A DNA stretch of 64,000 bases from a bacterium (GCA_020444065.1 JAHLLQ010000006.1:342380-406379), one strand, 5' to 3'. Shown: positions 8,956 through 17,660, counted from the stretch's first letter. Program-made: numbers and translations. The notes: a model not told the origin generated them from the sequence alone.

Positions 8956-11169
8956 ATGCTATCAGATAGACGGGAGTTCCTGAAGCAGCTCGGAGCCGTT
9001 ACCGGGAGTGGCTTGCTGGGGACCGGATCTGCCTTTGCATCCGAGTCCAAGCATGGCCCGGCAGTCTCCGAGGATGCTGTGGGTGTGTTGGTTGACCTGA
9101 CGCTCTGCATCGGGTGTCGGCTCTGCGAGCACGCTTGTAAGAAGGGCAATGGATTCGATGCAGGACCGGTCGAGAAGTACGATGACCAGTCCGTCTTTGC
9201 AGAACAGCGCCGCCCAGCGCCGGACGCTTACACGGTGATCAACGCCGAACCAAATCCGGAAGTGCCCGGCCAAGACGTTTACATCAAGACAAATTGCTTC
9301 CACTGCAATTACCCGGCCTGCGTGTCGGCGTGCATTGTTGGCGCATTGCACAAGACGGAAGCTGGTCCGGTTGTTTACGATGCCTGGAAGTGCATCGGGT
9401 GTCGCTACTGTATGGTGGCTTGCCCATTCCAGATCCCGGCCTATGATTATCACAATCCGCTGACGCCGGAAGTTCAGAAGTGCGAGCTCTGTCACGAGCG
9501 CCTCGAGGCCGGCGGAATGCCGGAGTGCGTAAAGGCCTGCCCGCGCGAGACAATGGTGTTCGGCAAGCGCACTGAGCTTATCAAGCTGGCCCACGAAAGA
9601 ATTCGCAAGAATCCCGGCAAGTACATCGATCACGTCTACGGTGAGCACGAGGTCGGCGGAACGAGTTGGATGTACCTGTCGAGTGTGCCGTTCGAGGAGA
9701 TCGGATTCCTCGATCTGCCGAAGGAAGCGCCCCCCGCGCTGACGGAGAAGATCCAGCACAGCGTCTTCAAGTACGGACTGCCGCCGCTGATGCTATACGC
9801 TCTCCTGGGCGGTGTCATGTACCTGACGAAGCCGCGCCAAGGATTTGCGCCACTGAAGAAGGAGACCCTGGAGGCACTGGAGAAGGGACCCGAGCCGGAA
9901 GCGGAGCCCGAGGCCAAGGCAACCAGGGAAGATCATCCGTGGGAGGAATGGGAGCACGATCACCCGCCGGATCATCACTTACATGCGCACGAAGAAGAAC
10001 CGGCCCCGGTGAAGGGGAGATTCTTCACGCCTGGCGTCATGGTGTTGATCGCACTCGCTGCCACGGGTCTGTTCTTTGGCCTCAAGCGTTTCATCTTCGG
10101 CCTGGAATCCACGACGAACCTGGATCACCAGTACCCCTGGGGTCTGTGGATCGGAGTCGACGTGGCAAGCGGCGTTGCGCTGGCGGCGGGCGGTTTTACG
10201 ACAGCGTTCCTTGCTCATATCATACATCGTGAAAGATATCACGCAATCGTCCGACCGGCACTCCTGACAGCGATGCTTGGTTACACGTTCGTCTGTCTGG
10301 GTCTCCAAGTAGACCTGGGGCGATACTACAACGTCTGGCACCCGATGTTCATGTGGCAGGGCAACTCCGTGCTCTTTGAAGTCGGCATGTGCGTGATGTG
10401 CTATCTGACAGTCCTCTACCTGGAATTCATGCCCATCGCGTGCGAGACTTTCATGGCTCAGGATCGCTTCCCACGGATCAAGAAACTTGCAACCTTCGCT
10501 TACGGCAAGGTGAACAAGATCATGTTCCTTCTGGTGATCGCAGGCGTCGTTCTTTCCTGCCTGCATCAGTCGTCACTGGGAACGTTAATGGTGATCGCGC
10601 CGTCGAAGCTGCATCCTCTCTGGTGGACGCCTCTGTCGCCGTTGCTCTTCCTTCTATCCGCGATCGCGGTCGGTTTCCCGATGGCTATCTGGGAATCGCT
10701 GCTCGCGAGCAAGTCATTCAAACTGAAGCCCGAAATGGACGTCCTTGGACCATTGGCGCGCCTTATTCCATTCACGTTGGGCGTGTACCTGATCATCAAG
10801 ATCGGCGACATGATCTGGCGCGGGACCTATACGTATCTGGGCGATGGTTCAGTGGAGAGCATCTGCTGGATCATTGAAGTCGGTGCCGGTGTGATTCTGC
10901 CGATCGTCATGTTCGCCATACCGAAAGTCCGCCGCTCGCCGAAGTTGCTCTTCATCCCGGCGACGCTGGCCGTGCTTGGCGTGTTGTTCAATCGCGTGAA
11001 CGTATTCGTGATCGGCTACAACCCGCCGTACACGGACAAGACGTACGTTCCGTCCATCGGAGAATTCGCCGTCACGATCGGGCTGATTGCCACGTTGATG
11101 CTGGTCTATCGCGTGATCGTCACTTTCTTCCCAGTCATCAGCCAGCCGAAGGCGAAGGTAGCCGCATGA
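8956..11169 (+). CDS. HybA-HybB fusion: Tat-exported 4x[4Fe-4S] protein fused to an NrfD/HybB quinone-reactive membrane domain
   Basis: A 737-residue protein. The N-terminus is a Tat signal (SDRREFLKQLG, then a hydrophobic run ending AFA). Residues 45-270 are a HybA-like ferredoxin domain with four cysteine clusters: C51/54/57/61, C114/117/122/126, C146/149/152/156 and C176/179/191/195. A membrane anchor at ~273-291 and a charged, histidine-rich linker (292-352) lead into residues ~353-737. That part resembles HybB/NrfD along its length: PWGLWIGVDVASG, YHAIVRPALLTAMLGY, DLGRYYNVWHPM, GNSVLFEVGMCVM and HQSSLGTLM, over about ten helices. In E. coli hydrogenase-2 these are two proteins passing electrons between periplasmic Fe-S clusters and menaquinone. 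Here they are one polypeptide, with no hydrogenase genes nearby and two multihaem cytochromes coupled downstream. I infer a quinol:cytochrome electron-transfer complex. A GGAG lies 10 bases before the start. Confidence 0.9.
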   Translation: MLSDRREFLKQLGAVTGSGLLGTGSAFASESKHGPAVSEDAVGVLVDLTLCIGCRLCEHACKKGNGFDAGPVEKYDDQSVFAEQRRPAPDAYTVINAEPNPEVPGQDVYIKTNCFHCNYPACVSACIVGALHKTEAGPVVYDAWKCIGCRYCMVACPFQIPAYDYHNPLTPEVQKCELCHERLEAGGMPECVKACPRETMVFGKRTELIKLAHERIRKNPGKYIDHVYGEHEVGGTSWMYLSSVPFEEIGFLDLPKEAPPALTEKIQHSVFKYGLPPLMLYALLGGVMYLTKPRQGFAPLKKETLEALEKGPEPEAEPEAKATREDHPWEEWEHDHPPDHHLHAHEEEPAPVKGRFFTPGVMVLIALAATGLFFGLKRFIFGLESTTNLDHQYPWGLWIGVDVASGVALAAGGFTTAFLAHIIHRERYHAIVRPALLTAMLGYTFVCLGLQVDLGRYYNVWHPMFMWQGNSVLFEVGMCVMCYLTVLYLEFMPIACETFMAQDRFPRIKKLATFAYGKVNKIMFLLVIAGVVLSCLHQSSLGTLMVIAPSKLHPLWWTPLSPLLFLLSAIAVGFPMAIWESLLASKSFKLKPEMDVLGPLARLIPFTLGVYLIIKIGDMIWRGTYTYLGDGSVESICWIIEVGAGVILPIVMFAIPKVRRSPKLLFIPATLAVLGVLFNRVNVFVIGYNPPYTDKTYVPSIGEFAVTIGLIATLMLVYRVIVTFFPVISQPKAKVAA

Positions 11170-12251
11170 GAGACATCAGACCACGTTACATTCTTCTGCT
11201 TGCCATGCTGGCAGTCCTGGGAGTGTTCGCTTCGTCGCAGCTTGTTCTTGCCAATTGCGATGAAGACGAACCGGCGGAGAAGGGTCCGGAGATCGTGATC
11301 CTGGACGAGTTGGAGAACGAATACGAGCCGGTTCCGTTCGACCACCTGGCGCACGCCCAGATGGCCCAGATGTGGCACGGATGCGTGACCTGCCATCACT
11401 ACAGTCCGCACCCGGAGGACGCCTCCAGCACGGCAACAATAGTTCTTTCGGAAACGCCGCGGCAGGAAGAGTCCGCGCAATTCCCGGCCTGTAGTTCCTG
11501 CCATGAAGTCGGTCTGGATGAATCGGAAATCACTATGCCGGGCTTGAAGGGCGCCTATCACCGCCAGTGCCTGAATTGCCACAAGGAATGGATGCACGAG
11601 AACGCCTGCGTGATTTGCCACGAACCCAAGGATTCAGAAGTGGAGCCCATGCAACCGACGTCGGGAGACATCGTTGGCCGGATGCACCCGCCGATTCCCG
11701 AGCCTGGAGACGTGTACTACAAGACACGGTTCACGCCTGCAGATGGTGGAAACGTCCTGTTCCGCCACCAGGAACACACGACGCGATACGACATCCGGTG
11801 CGTCGATTGTCACTTTGAAGACAACTGCTCGCACTGTCACGGCTCGGAAGGCGATACAACAGCGCAAAAGCCCCTGAAGCCGGGCATGACATGGGATGAA
11901 TCGCACGGACCCTGCATGGCCTGTCACAAGGATGATCGGTGTCAGCATTGCCACTTCCACGATGAGACCGATCCCCCACCGATGTTCAGTCACGAAATGA
12001 CGGGGCAGGTACTCGACGAAGATCACGTGGAGATCGCGTGTTCGGAATGCCACATGAACTTGCGGTGCGATGAAGTGCCGTCTTGCGGTGGCGTTGCTTG
12101 CCACAATGAAAAGCCCATCGAGTATCCAACAGATCTGCCAGGGCCAGTCCTGACGCCGACTCCATCGCCGACGCCTCTGCCACCCGTGCGAGGAACCGAA
12201 GAAGCAGATGGACAGCCAGATGCGCCGGCTGCAGAGGGAGGCGGTCTATGA
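11166..12251 (+). CDS. periplasmic multihaem cytochrome c (up to 10 haems)
   Basis: A 361-residue exported protein with an N-terminal signal peptide (ILLLAMLAVLGVFASSQLVLA). It has nine CXXCH haem-attachment motifs (CVTCH, CSSCH, CLNCH, CVICH, CVDCH, CSHCH, CMACH, CQHCH, CSECH) plus one widely spaced CGGVACH that could hold a tenth haem. Scattered histidines such as HLAH and RHQEH can serve as distal ligands, as in class III/HmcA-type cytochromes. The C-terminus is a proline-rich tail (TPTPSPTPLPP) that may act as a spacer or wall-facing linker. Its ATG overlaps the stop of the HybAB fusion (ATGA) and its own stop overlaps the next start, so the three products are probably made in fixed proportion. 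Likely accepts electrons from the fusion protein's iron-sulphur clusters. Confidence 0.9.
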   Translation: MRDIRPRYILLLAMLAVLGVFASSQLVLANCDEDEPAEKGPEIVILDELENEYEPVPFDHLAHAQMAQMWHGCVTCHHYSPHPEDASSTATIVLSETPRQEESAQFPACSSCHEVGLDESEITMPGLKGAYHRQCLNCHKEWMHENACVICHEPKDSEVEPMQPTSGDIVGRMHPPIPEPGDVYYKTRFTPADGGNVLFRHQEHTTRYDIRCVDCHFEDNCSHCHGSEGDTTAQKPLKPGMTWDESHGPCMACHKDDRCQHCHFHDETDPPPMFSHEMTGQVLDEDHVEIACSECHMNLRCDEVPSCGGVACHNEKPIEYPTDLPGPVLTPTPSPTPLPPVRGTEEADGQPDAPAAEGGGL

Positions 12252-14533
12252 ACGCCTCCACGATACGGCAATTATTCGGAATCGCGTGCTTGCTGATGCT
12301 TGTCTCTGCAGCCCGAGTCTATGCCGTCGACAAACCGACAGAAGCGGTCGATCCCGGTGGCTGCGTCACAACCGAGTGTCACGGAGAAGTCGAAGACTAT
12401 GCCGTGCTACACGGTCCGGTCGGCGGTCTCACGTGCGATGCATGTCACGAAGTCGTCAGCGTCGAAGAACACACCTTCCGACTCTGGCGAGAGGGCGAGA
12501 AGCTCTGCACCTATTGTCACGAGTTCGATACCGGCCTGCTGCCTGTTGTGCACTACCCGGTCACGGCCGGCGAGTGCCTCGGTTGCCACAATCCCCACGG
12601 CGGACCGGATCATGCACTGAGTCGCGAAGAGACAATGGCGGATACGTGCGGCCGTTGCCACGAGAGCGTTTCCTACGGCAAGGAATTCATGCACGACCCC
12701 ATCATGAAGGGCGAGTGCACGAATTGCCACCGTCCCCACGCGTCGAGATTCCCGATGCTGCTGGACATTGTCGGCGACGACTTGTGCCTGGCTTGCCACA
12801 AGGACTTCGGCAAGGATATGCAGCAGATTAAGTTCCGGCACGAAGCACTGGATGAGGGCTGTGAAGCCTGTCACGATGTGCATGCTTCCAACTACCCGTC
12901 GGGTCTTTCGCTTTCGATCGCTGATGGCTGCCTGCAATGCCATGAGGATGTGCGCGAAAGCACTCTAGCAGATGTGAAGCACCCATCCGTGGTCGATGAA
13001 CGCGCCTGTCTGTCATGCCACACGGCGCACGGTGGGGACCTGGATGCTCTGATGCGCGACGAGCCCGTTCGCGTCTGCATGGATTGCCACGACGAGAAGA
13101 TCGAGAAGGACGGCGTGGAACTGATGACCGCGATGGTGCGCATCAACGATCCGTCGCGCTTCAAGCACACGCCGGTGGCGGAAGGCGAATGTGGAGGCTG
13201 TCACACGATTCACGGTGGCGATCAGGTCGCGCTACTGCAGAGTGCCTACTCGACAGATTTCCACCAGCAATTCTCCCCCGAGAACTATGATCTCTGCTTC
13301 GAGTGTCATGACGAACGCCTTGTGCAGGAAGAGAACGTCGGCGATCTGACTGGGTTCAGAAACGGCGAACGAAATCTGCACTTCGTCCACGTGGCGGAGG
13401 GTGAGGACTTCGCCCGCAACTGCAGAGTCTGCCACGGCGTACACACATCCACGTACCCGATGTTGATTCGCGACAAAGTTCCCTACGGCAATTGGATGAT
13501 GCCGATTCGGTTCGAAAAGACCGAGACCGGCGGAACCTGCATGACGGGCTGTCACACGGACTACGCGTATGATCGCGAGCATCCAGTCGATTCGACAACG
13601 CTGATCGCCGCCGATTCGCCGCGTCTGCCACGAGCGGATAAGGATGAGCCGGTACTTGCCATGTTCACGGGGATGAACCTCGACGGAGAAGTCGTTGAGG
13701 TTCCCGACGGAAACCGTCCGAGCATCATCATGTTCCTGCGCGGTGGCCAGCCACAAAGCCAGCAGATGATGGAAACGGTTGCGGCAGAGAGCAGCGCCCT
13801 TCAGCCGGCGCAGATCGTTGCCATCTTCAGCGGCGAGACGGCCGGTGAGCAGGCAGAACCATACGCCGGCACAAGCAGCGCCCCCTGGCCAATCCTGATT
13901 GATCCGGAGTACCATCTCTCCAGCATGCTGGGCGTTGAGGTCTGGCCCGCAGCGTTCATTGTGCAGTCGGATGGCGTCCAGATTGCACACATCGGCGGAG
14001 CGCCTCTTTCCCTGGCGGTCTCGCTCGAATCCTACATCCAACTGGCTCGTGGCGAGATCGATCGCGAAGCCGTTCGCCAGCGTTTGGCTTCGAACCAAGT
14101 CATCGGCGACGGGTCCGCCAAGAGCGCCATCTGGCACCTGCAGATGGGCGGCAAGCTGCTTGATGAAGGAAAGCCGGAAGAGGCTCGTGCAATGTTTGCA
14201 AAGGGCCTCGAACTGGATCCGGAGTCGGTGGATCTGAAGGTTAAGATGATCAGCACGCTCGCGGAACTTAAGAATGCGAAGGATGCTATCAACCTTCTGG
14301 ATCGCTTGCCCGAGGATGCACTGCCGGAGTGGCAAACGAATCTGCTTCGCGGCCAGGTCATGGCAGCCGTCGGCCAATGGGATGAAGCTCGTCGCCTTGC
14401 TGTTGAAGTCCTGAAGCAGCGCCCGAATCTCGGCGATGCGCACTACCTGATGGGCATGGTGTACGAGCAGAACAAGCAATTCGAACTGGCCGCTGAAGAG
14501 TACCGCGCAGCAATCAAGGCAGGGGGACGCTAA
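12248..14533 (+). CDS. multihaem cytochrome c (up to 15 haems) fused to a cysteine-less thioredoxin-like domain and TPRs
   Basis: A 761-residue exported protein (signal peptide up to ~residue 26). Residues 39-435 hold thirteen CXXCH motifs, with an unusual CVTTECH first and CMTGCH last. Several lie in the 'doubled CXXCH' spacing followed by NPHGG, RPHAS, DVHAS or TIHGG, as in the NapC/DmsE-linked and extracellular-electron-transfer decahaem families. Residues ~465-600 look like a TlpA/AhpC thioredoxin fold (FTGMNLDGEVVEV, PSIIMFLRGG, VEVWPAAFIVQSDG). However, the place of the CXXC active site reads GGQPQ, so it has no redox cysteines. Residues ~625-755 are TPR repeats. The start overlaps the previous stop (ATGA). 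A strong terminator follows. I infer a periplasmic electron conduit with a docking module. Confidence 0.88.
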   Translation: MNASTIRQLFGIACLLMLVSAARVYAVDKPTEAVDPGGCVTTECHGEVEDYAVLHGPVGGLTCDACHEVVSVEEHTFRLWREGEKLCTYCHEFDTGLLPVVHYPVTAGECLGCHNPHGGPDHALSREETMADTCGRCHESVSYGKEFMHDPIMKGECTNCHRPHASRFPMLLDIVGDDLCLACHKDFGKDMQQIKFRHEALDEGCEACHDVHASNYPSGLSLSIADGCLQCHEDVRESTLADVKHPSVVDERACLSCHTAHGGDLDALMRDEPVRVCMDCHDEKIEKDGVELMTAMVRINDPSRFKHTPVAEGECGGCHTIHGGDQVALLQSAYSTDFHQQFSPENYDLCFECHDERLVQEENVGDLTGFRNGERNLHFVHVAEGEDFARNCRVCHGVHTSTYPMLIRDKVPYGNWMMPIRFEKTETGGTCMTGCHTDYAYDREHPVDSTTLIAADSPRLPRADKDEPVLAMFTGMNLDGEVVEVPDGNRPSIIMFLRGGQPQSQQMMETVAAESSALQPAQIVAIFSGETAGEQAEPYAGTSSAPWPILIDPEYHLSSMLGVEVWPAAFIVQSDGVQIAHIGGAPLSLAVSLESYIQLARGEIDREAVRQRLASNQVIGDGSAKSAIWHLQMGGKLLDEGKPEEARAMFAKGLELDPESVDLKVKMISTLAELKNAKDAINLLDRLPEDALPEWQTNLLRGQVMAAVGQWDEARRLAVEVLKQRPNLGDAHYLMGMVYEQNKQFELAAEEYRAAIKAGGR

Positions 14534-14552
14534 CAGCGCCCCCACTCATTAC

Positions 14553-14601
14553 GGGCGCGATTCCCTGGAGGATTCCCTCCGGCGGAATCGCGCCCTCTTT
14601 T
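14553..14601 (+). terminator. intrinsic terminator of the cytochrome operon
   Basis: A perfect 12-bp stem (GGGCGCGATTCC at 14553-14564 with GGAATCGCGCCC at 14584-14595) has an inner GGAGG/CCTCC helix and is followed by TCTTTT. It lies 20 bases after the cytochrome stop. Confidence 0.9.
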
Positions 14602-14733
14602 GGATTTCCCCGTTCCAGCACTTTGGAGTTCTGATTGCTCTCTGTAATAGTCTTATCCCCTCGGGGTTGCATTGGCTCGGCGAGTGTGACAGGATCGCAC
14701 AACCTGACGAAGAATGCACTCAAGGAGAGCGAT

Positions 14734-15141
14734 ATGTCGGACATTACGCTGGAACAAGCACACGAAGTCCTGATGGCGGCCGTCGCAGCATCGAACGAAC
14801 TGGGACTGAAAATGGACGTCGCCGTCGTGGATGCCGGGGCGAACTTGAATGCCTTTGCGCGCATGGATGGAGCCTGGCTCGGCAGCATCGATATTGCGAT
14901 CAAGAAGGCTCGCACTGCCCGGTTCTTCGATATGCCGACGGGAGCGATCGGCGAACTATCGCAACCGGGAGGTTCGCTCTACAACATCGAGCACTCAAAT
15001 GGCGGGCTGATCACCTTTCCCGGCGGCCTACCCATCAAGAATCCCGCGGGCGAAGTTATTGGGGCCATCGGAGTCTCCGGCAGCACCGTCGTGAACGATC
15101 ACGCCGTGGCATCGGCAGGTATAGCGGCGGTCTCCTGTTAG
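14734..15141 (+). CDS. GlcG/HbpS-family protein (heme-degrading/heme-binding-like)
   Basis: A 135-residue protein of the GlcG/HbpS (DUF336) family: [59 protein letters not shown], and the typical C-terminal [24 protein letters not shown]. Relatives bind haem (HbpS), degrade haem-like molecules, or are encoded with glycolate oxidase (GlcG). No signal peptide is seen. AAGGAG lies 6-7 bases before the ATG. It sits directly after the multihaem cytochrome operon but behind a strong terminator, so it is probably a separate transcript. A second terminator ends it. A haem-related role is a guess from family and position. Confidence 0.85.
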   Translation: MSDITLEQAHEVLMAAVAASNELGLKMDVAVVDAGANLNAFARMDGAWLGSIDIAIKKARTARFFDMPTGAIGELSQPGGSLYNIEHSNGGLITFPGGLPIKNPAGEVIGAIGVSGSTVVNDHAVASAGIAAVSC

Positions 15142-15153
15142 GGATCAACGAGA

Positions 15154-15190
15154 GAAGCCCCTCCCGGGAATCAGGAGGGGCTTCTTTCCT
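15154..15190. terminator. intrinsic terminator, likely bidirectional
   Basis: A perfect 11-bp stem GAAGCCCCTCC (15154-15164)/GGAGGGGCTTC (15174-15184) has a 9-base loop, T-rich sequence after it and A-rich sequence before it. It separates the GlcG-family gene from the convergent phosphatase gene. Confidence 0.9.
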
Positions 15191-15211
15191 GCTTCTGTTT
15201 CGCGGTGCGTC

Positions 15212-16720
15212 TTACGCCCAGTCGGCCATGCGTCGCTCCGGCACAACATAGGCCATCGATTTTGCTTCCTGCGGCGTCATCGCAGGGTTGCGATACTTGA
15301 GGCCGAAGATCTTCGCGACGTTCTCGAACGCGTCTGTGTTCTTGATCAGGCCATTGAAACCATCCTGGCCTGGCCCGACGGCTGCCAGAACGACCATGTC
15401 CTGCGTGTGGTTGCAGCCGGTGAATCCAACGCCATTGTGATTGCCGAGAACCTGAGCAAAAATACCTGAGAATCCGCGTTCGAGCTCGTTGACTTCGCCA
15501 ACGTCCTTGCCCTTTGCGCGATCGAGAATGAGTTGGCATTCATCGAGCGGAAGCTCTATGCCCCAGCCATCCTGGATCATTCCCTTCACAGATTCGGCGG
15601 TCGCATCGTTGGACTTCTTCAGTCCCCACTCCAGACCGTCGAAGGAACGCTTTGCCTTCGCAATCCGTTCGAAGAATTCCGTGCTGTCACCGTAGTAACT
15701 GCCCATGCCATTTAGGCCCGGATTTGAGTTTCCATGATCGCTCGTTACGATGATCAGCGTGTCGGGGTAGTTCTTCTGGAACTCGAGAGCGATCTCGATC
15801 GCGTCGTCGAATGCCAACTGATCCCAGAGCGTGGCTGCGATGTCATTGCCGTGCGCTGCGTGATCGACACGCGCGCCTTCGACCTGCAGCAGAAAGCCCT
15901 TCGGGTTCTTCGCGAGCCGATCGAGCGCTTCCTGCGTCATCTCGGCGAGCGTCGGAACGGTCTCCTGCAGTTCCTTGCTGTGATTCTGATCGATCGTGTA
16001 GGGAACATGGCTCTTGTCGAACACTCCAAGTAGCGGCTTGTCTTTCGGTGCACCAAGCATTGCCTTCTTCTCGCGAACGACCGCATAGCCGGCGGCTTCG
16101 TAGGCACCCGCAACGTCGTCCTTGTTCATGCGACGCATCTCGGGGAAGAAATGCCGCGCTCCCCCGCCAAGGATGACATCGACCTTGTCGATGTACTGCG
16201 GAGCGATCAGGTCTTCGTCATCGCGAGAAGACTGCACTGCGCCAAAGCCGGCAGGCGTCGCGTGCGTGACGCGTGCCGTCGTGACCAACCCGGTGCCGAC
16301 GCCCTGCTCCTTCAGCAAGTGATGAATCGGGCGCAACTCACGACCGTCCGGCAGCACATTGATCGATCCGTTGAAGACGCGGGTTCCGGAACCCAACGCC
16401 GATGCAGCGGCCGCCGAGTCCGTAACGAGTGAACTCAACGAGTGCGTCTCGCAGAATCCATGGGCGACCTTGTGATCCTGCAGCAGTTCAGCGAACTTCG
16501 TTGGCTTATTGCGCGCGATTTTCGAGAACTCCTCGGCCATCGACGGGACGCCAATGCTCATGCCATCGGAGATCATAAAGATCACGCGGCGGGGCTTCCC
16601 CCCAGCAGGCGGGTTCAGACTGGCTCTGCCTTTCTCTTCGGCAGCCATTGCCGTCGGCGCGATCGCCAAAGCGGCGGCCCCCATCGACGCGTTCTTCAGA
16701 AATTGTCTGCGTGTGGACAT
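15212..16720 (-). CDS. phoA: Tat-exported alkaline phosphatase (PhoA family)
   Basis: A 502-residue phosphomonoesterase that should release phosphate from organic esters in the periplasm. It begins with a Tat signal (STRRQFLKNA, hydrophobic AAALAIAPTAMA). Catalytic landmarks are the metal-binding aspartate in FMISDGM (D52), the nucleophile S102 in VTDSAAAASAL, the zinc/magnesium ligands in VEGARVDHAAHGND, and the zinc ligands in VTSDHGNSNPG; a further histidine occurs in TGCNHTQDMV near the C-terminus. These are the positions used by E. coli PhoA, though export here is by Tat rather than Sec, as in many metal-loaded phosphatases. GAGGAA lies 7 bases before the ATG. A pho-box was not recognised upstream. 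Confidence 0.9.
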   Translation of the reverse strand: MSTRRQFLKNASMGAAALAIAPTAMAAEEKGRASLNPPAGGKPRRVIFMISDGMSIGVPSMAEEFSKIARNKPTKFAELLQDHKVAHGFCETHSLSSLVTDSAAAASALGSGTRVFNGSINVLPDGRELRPIHHLLKEQGVGTGLVTTARVTHATPAGFGAVQSSRDDEDLIAPQYIDKVDVILGGGARHFFPEMRRMNKDDVAGAYEAAGYAVVREKKAMLGAPKDKPLLGVFDKSHVPYTIDQNHSKELQETVPTLAEMTQEALDRLAKNPKGFLLQVEGARVDHAAHGNDIAATLWDQLAFDDAIEIALEFQKNYPDTLIIVTSDHGNSNPGLNGMGSYYGDSTEFFERIAKAKRSFDGLEWGLKKSNDATAESVKGMIQDGWGIELPLDECQLILDRAKGKDVGEVNELERGFSGIFAQVLGNHNGVGFTGCNHTQDMVVLAAVGPGQDGFNGLIKNTDAFENVAKIFGLKYRNPAMTPQEAKSMAYVVPERRMADWA

Positions 16721-16742
16721 CAAGTTCCTCCCTATCGGAGAG

Positions 16743-16770
16743 ATAATATGGGCATTTTGAAAGATTTCGA
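16743..16770 (-). promoter_or_regulatory. candidate sigma-70 promoter of the alkaline phosphatase gene
   Basis: On the minus strand TCGAAA (16770-16765, 4/6 match) and TATTAT (16748-16743, 5/6 match) are 16 bases apart. The -10 lies about 23 bases before the phosphatase ATG, which would give a short leader. This is a sequence match only. Confidence 0.35.
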
Positions 16771-16871
16771 TCTGGCGACGGCCTGCAATCAGCGGCCATT
16801 TCAACGCGGCATTGAGGACCAACTGCCCCGCGGGTTCAACCCATATCGGAACCCGCAGAATCGGCCACTAC

Positions 16872-17642
16872 TCATTGAAGACCGAGCCAAACGAGGAGAA
16901 GATAGGCCAGCCCGACGCCGAGTTCCGAGAAACCCACGGCCTTTGCGGTTGGCAGCAGCTTCGGCACGGCCATTCCCACGACGGCCCGTGTAGCCAGCAG
17001 CACCCCCGCGGCCACGACCGTAATCCCGAGATCCCCCCGGGCCCATCCTGCCAGCACGATCAGCAGAATCGCGACATGGATCGCGTGGACGGGCCACTGA
17101 GCGGGCGATGCTTGAGTGCCCTTTCCGCCCAGCCGATACCGCACGTACGGAATGGTGCCGACTTGGCGCAACGCCAACAGCCCCCACGCCCATGCGGCGA
17201 CGGCCCAGGTTCCTCCCCCCGACACGACGATGGCCGCAGCCAGTCCCGTGGGGGACAGCGCGCCAATGAGTTCCACCGACAGCGCACGCGCGCCGAGTTT
17301 GACGCTCAGGTGGAAGAACGCCATTCCCAGCACCGCTCCTACCGCCAGCGGAACAATTACCGCGAGCGGCTGCTCCCCTGCCGACAGAGCCGCACCCGCC
17401 AGCGCCGCCGTCGCGATCGCGAACCCAATGGCAATGGCTCGCCCCGGACCGCCGAATCGCTGGGCCCGGCGAATCGCCTGGCCAGCCCAGAATCCCGTCA
17501 CACCCGAGGCCGCCAGCAGCGCCCCCGCCCCCGTCGGCGCCAGCAGCAGACCAAGCACGATGGGCTCAGCCAGCGCCACGGTCGCGCCGTGTTCGCTCGG
17601 CAACATCACGCGCCGCAACGTCTGTGTGAACGCTCGATTCAT
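16872..17642 (-). CDS. YwiC-like integral membrane protein
   Basis: A 256-residue membrane protein with about eight hydrophobic helices. The N-terminal PSEHGATVALAEPIVLGLLL is the hallmark of the YwiC-like family (PSEHGAW-type motif), followed by small-residue-rich helices such as IAIATAALAGAALSAG-like runs and a loop with LRQVGTIPYVRYRL. The family's role is not established. Some members lie near respiratory nitrate or anaerobic genes, but nothing here tests that. ATG 17642 is used; an in-frame GTG at 17669 would add nine residues. It lies just downstream of the RNase P RNA on the same strand, with a terminator hairpin between them. Confidence 0.68.
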   Translation of the reverse strand: MNRAFTQTLRRVMLPSEHGATVALAEPIVLGLLLAPTGAGALLAASGVTGFWAGQAIRRAQRFGGPGRAIAIGFAIATAALAGAALSAGEQPLAVIVPLAVGAVLGMAFFHLSVKLGARALSVELIGALSPTGLAAAIVVSGGGTWAVAAWAWGLLALRQVGTIPYVRYRLGGKGTQASPAQWPVHAIHVAILLIVLAGWARGDLGITVVAAGVLLATRAVVGMAVPKLLPTAKAVGFSELGVGLAYLLLVWLGLQ

Positions 17643-17660
17643 CGGGTCCCAAACGAAAGA

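Noticed and set aside
8956..11169. Idea that the fusion gene is part of a hydrogenase
   Set aside because: No NiFe large or small subunit or maturation gene is present in the window. Resemblance to HybA/HybB alone does not imply hydrogenase activity.
13232..14545. 437-codon minus-strand frame opposite the large cytochrome gene
   Set aside because: The plus strand has 15 haem sites, a signal peptide and coupled starts. The minus frame has no recognisable domain and is a shadow of GC-rich codon use.
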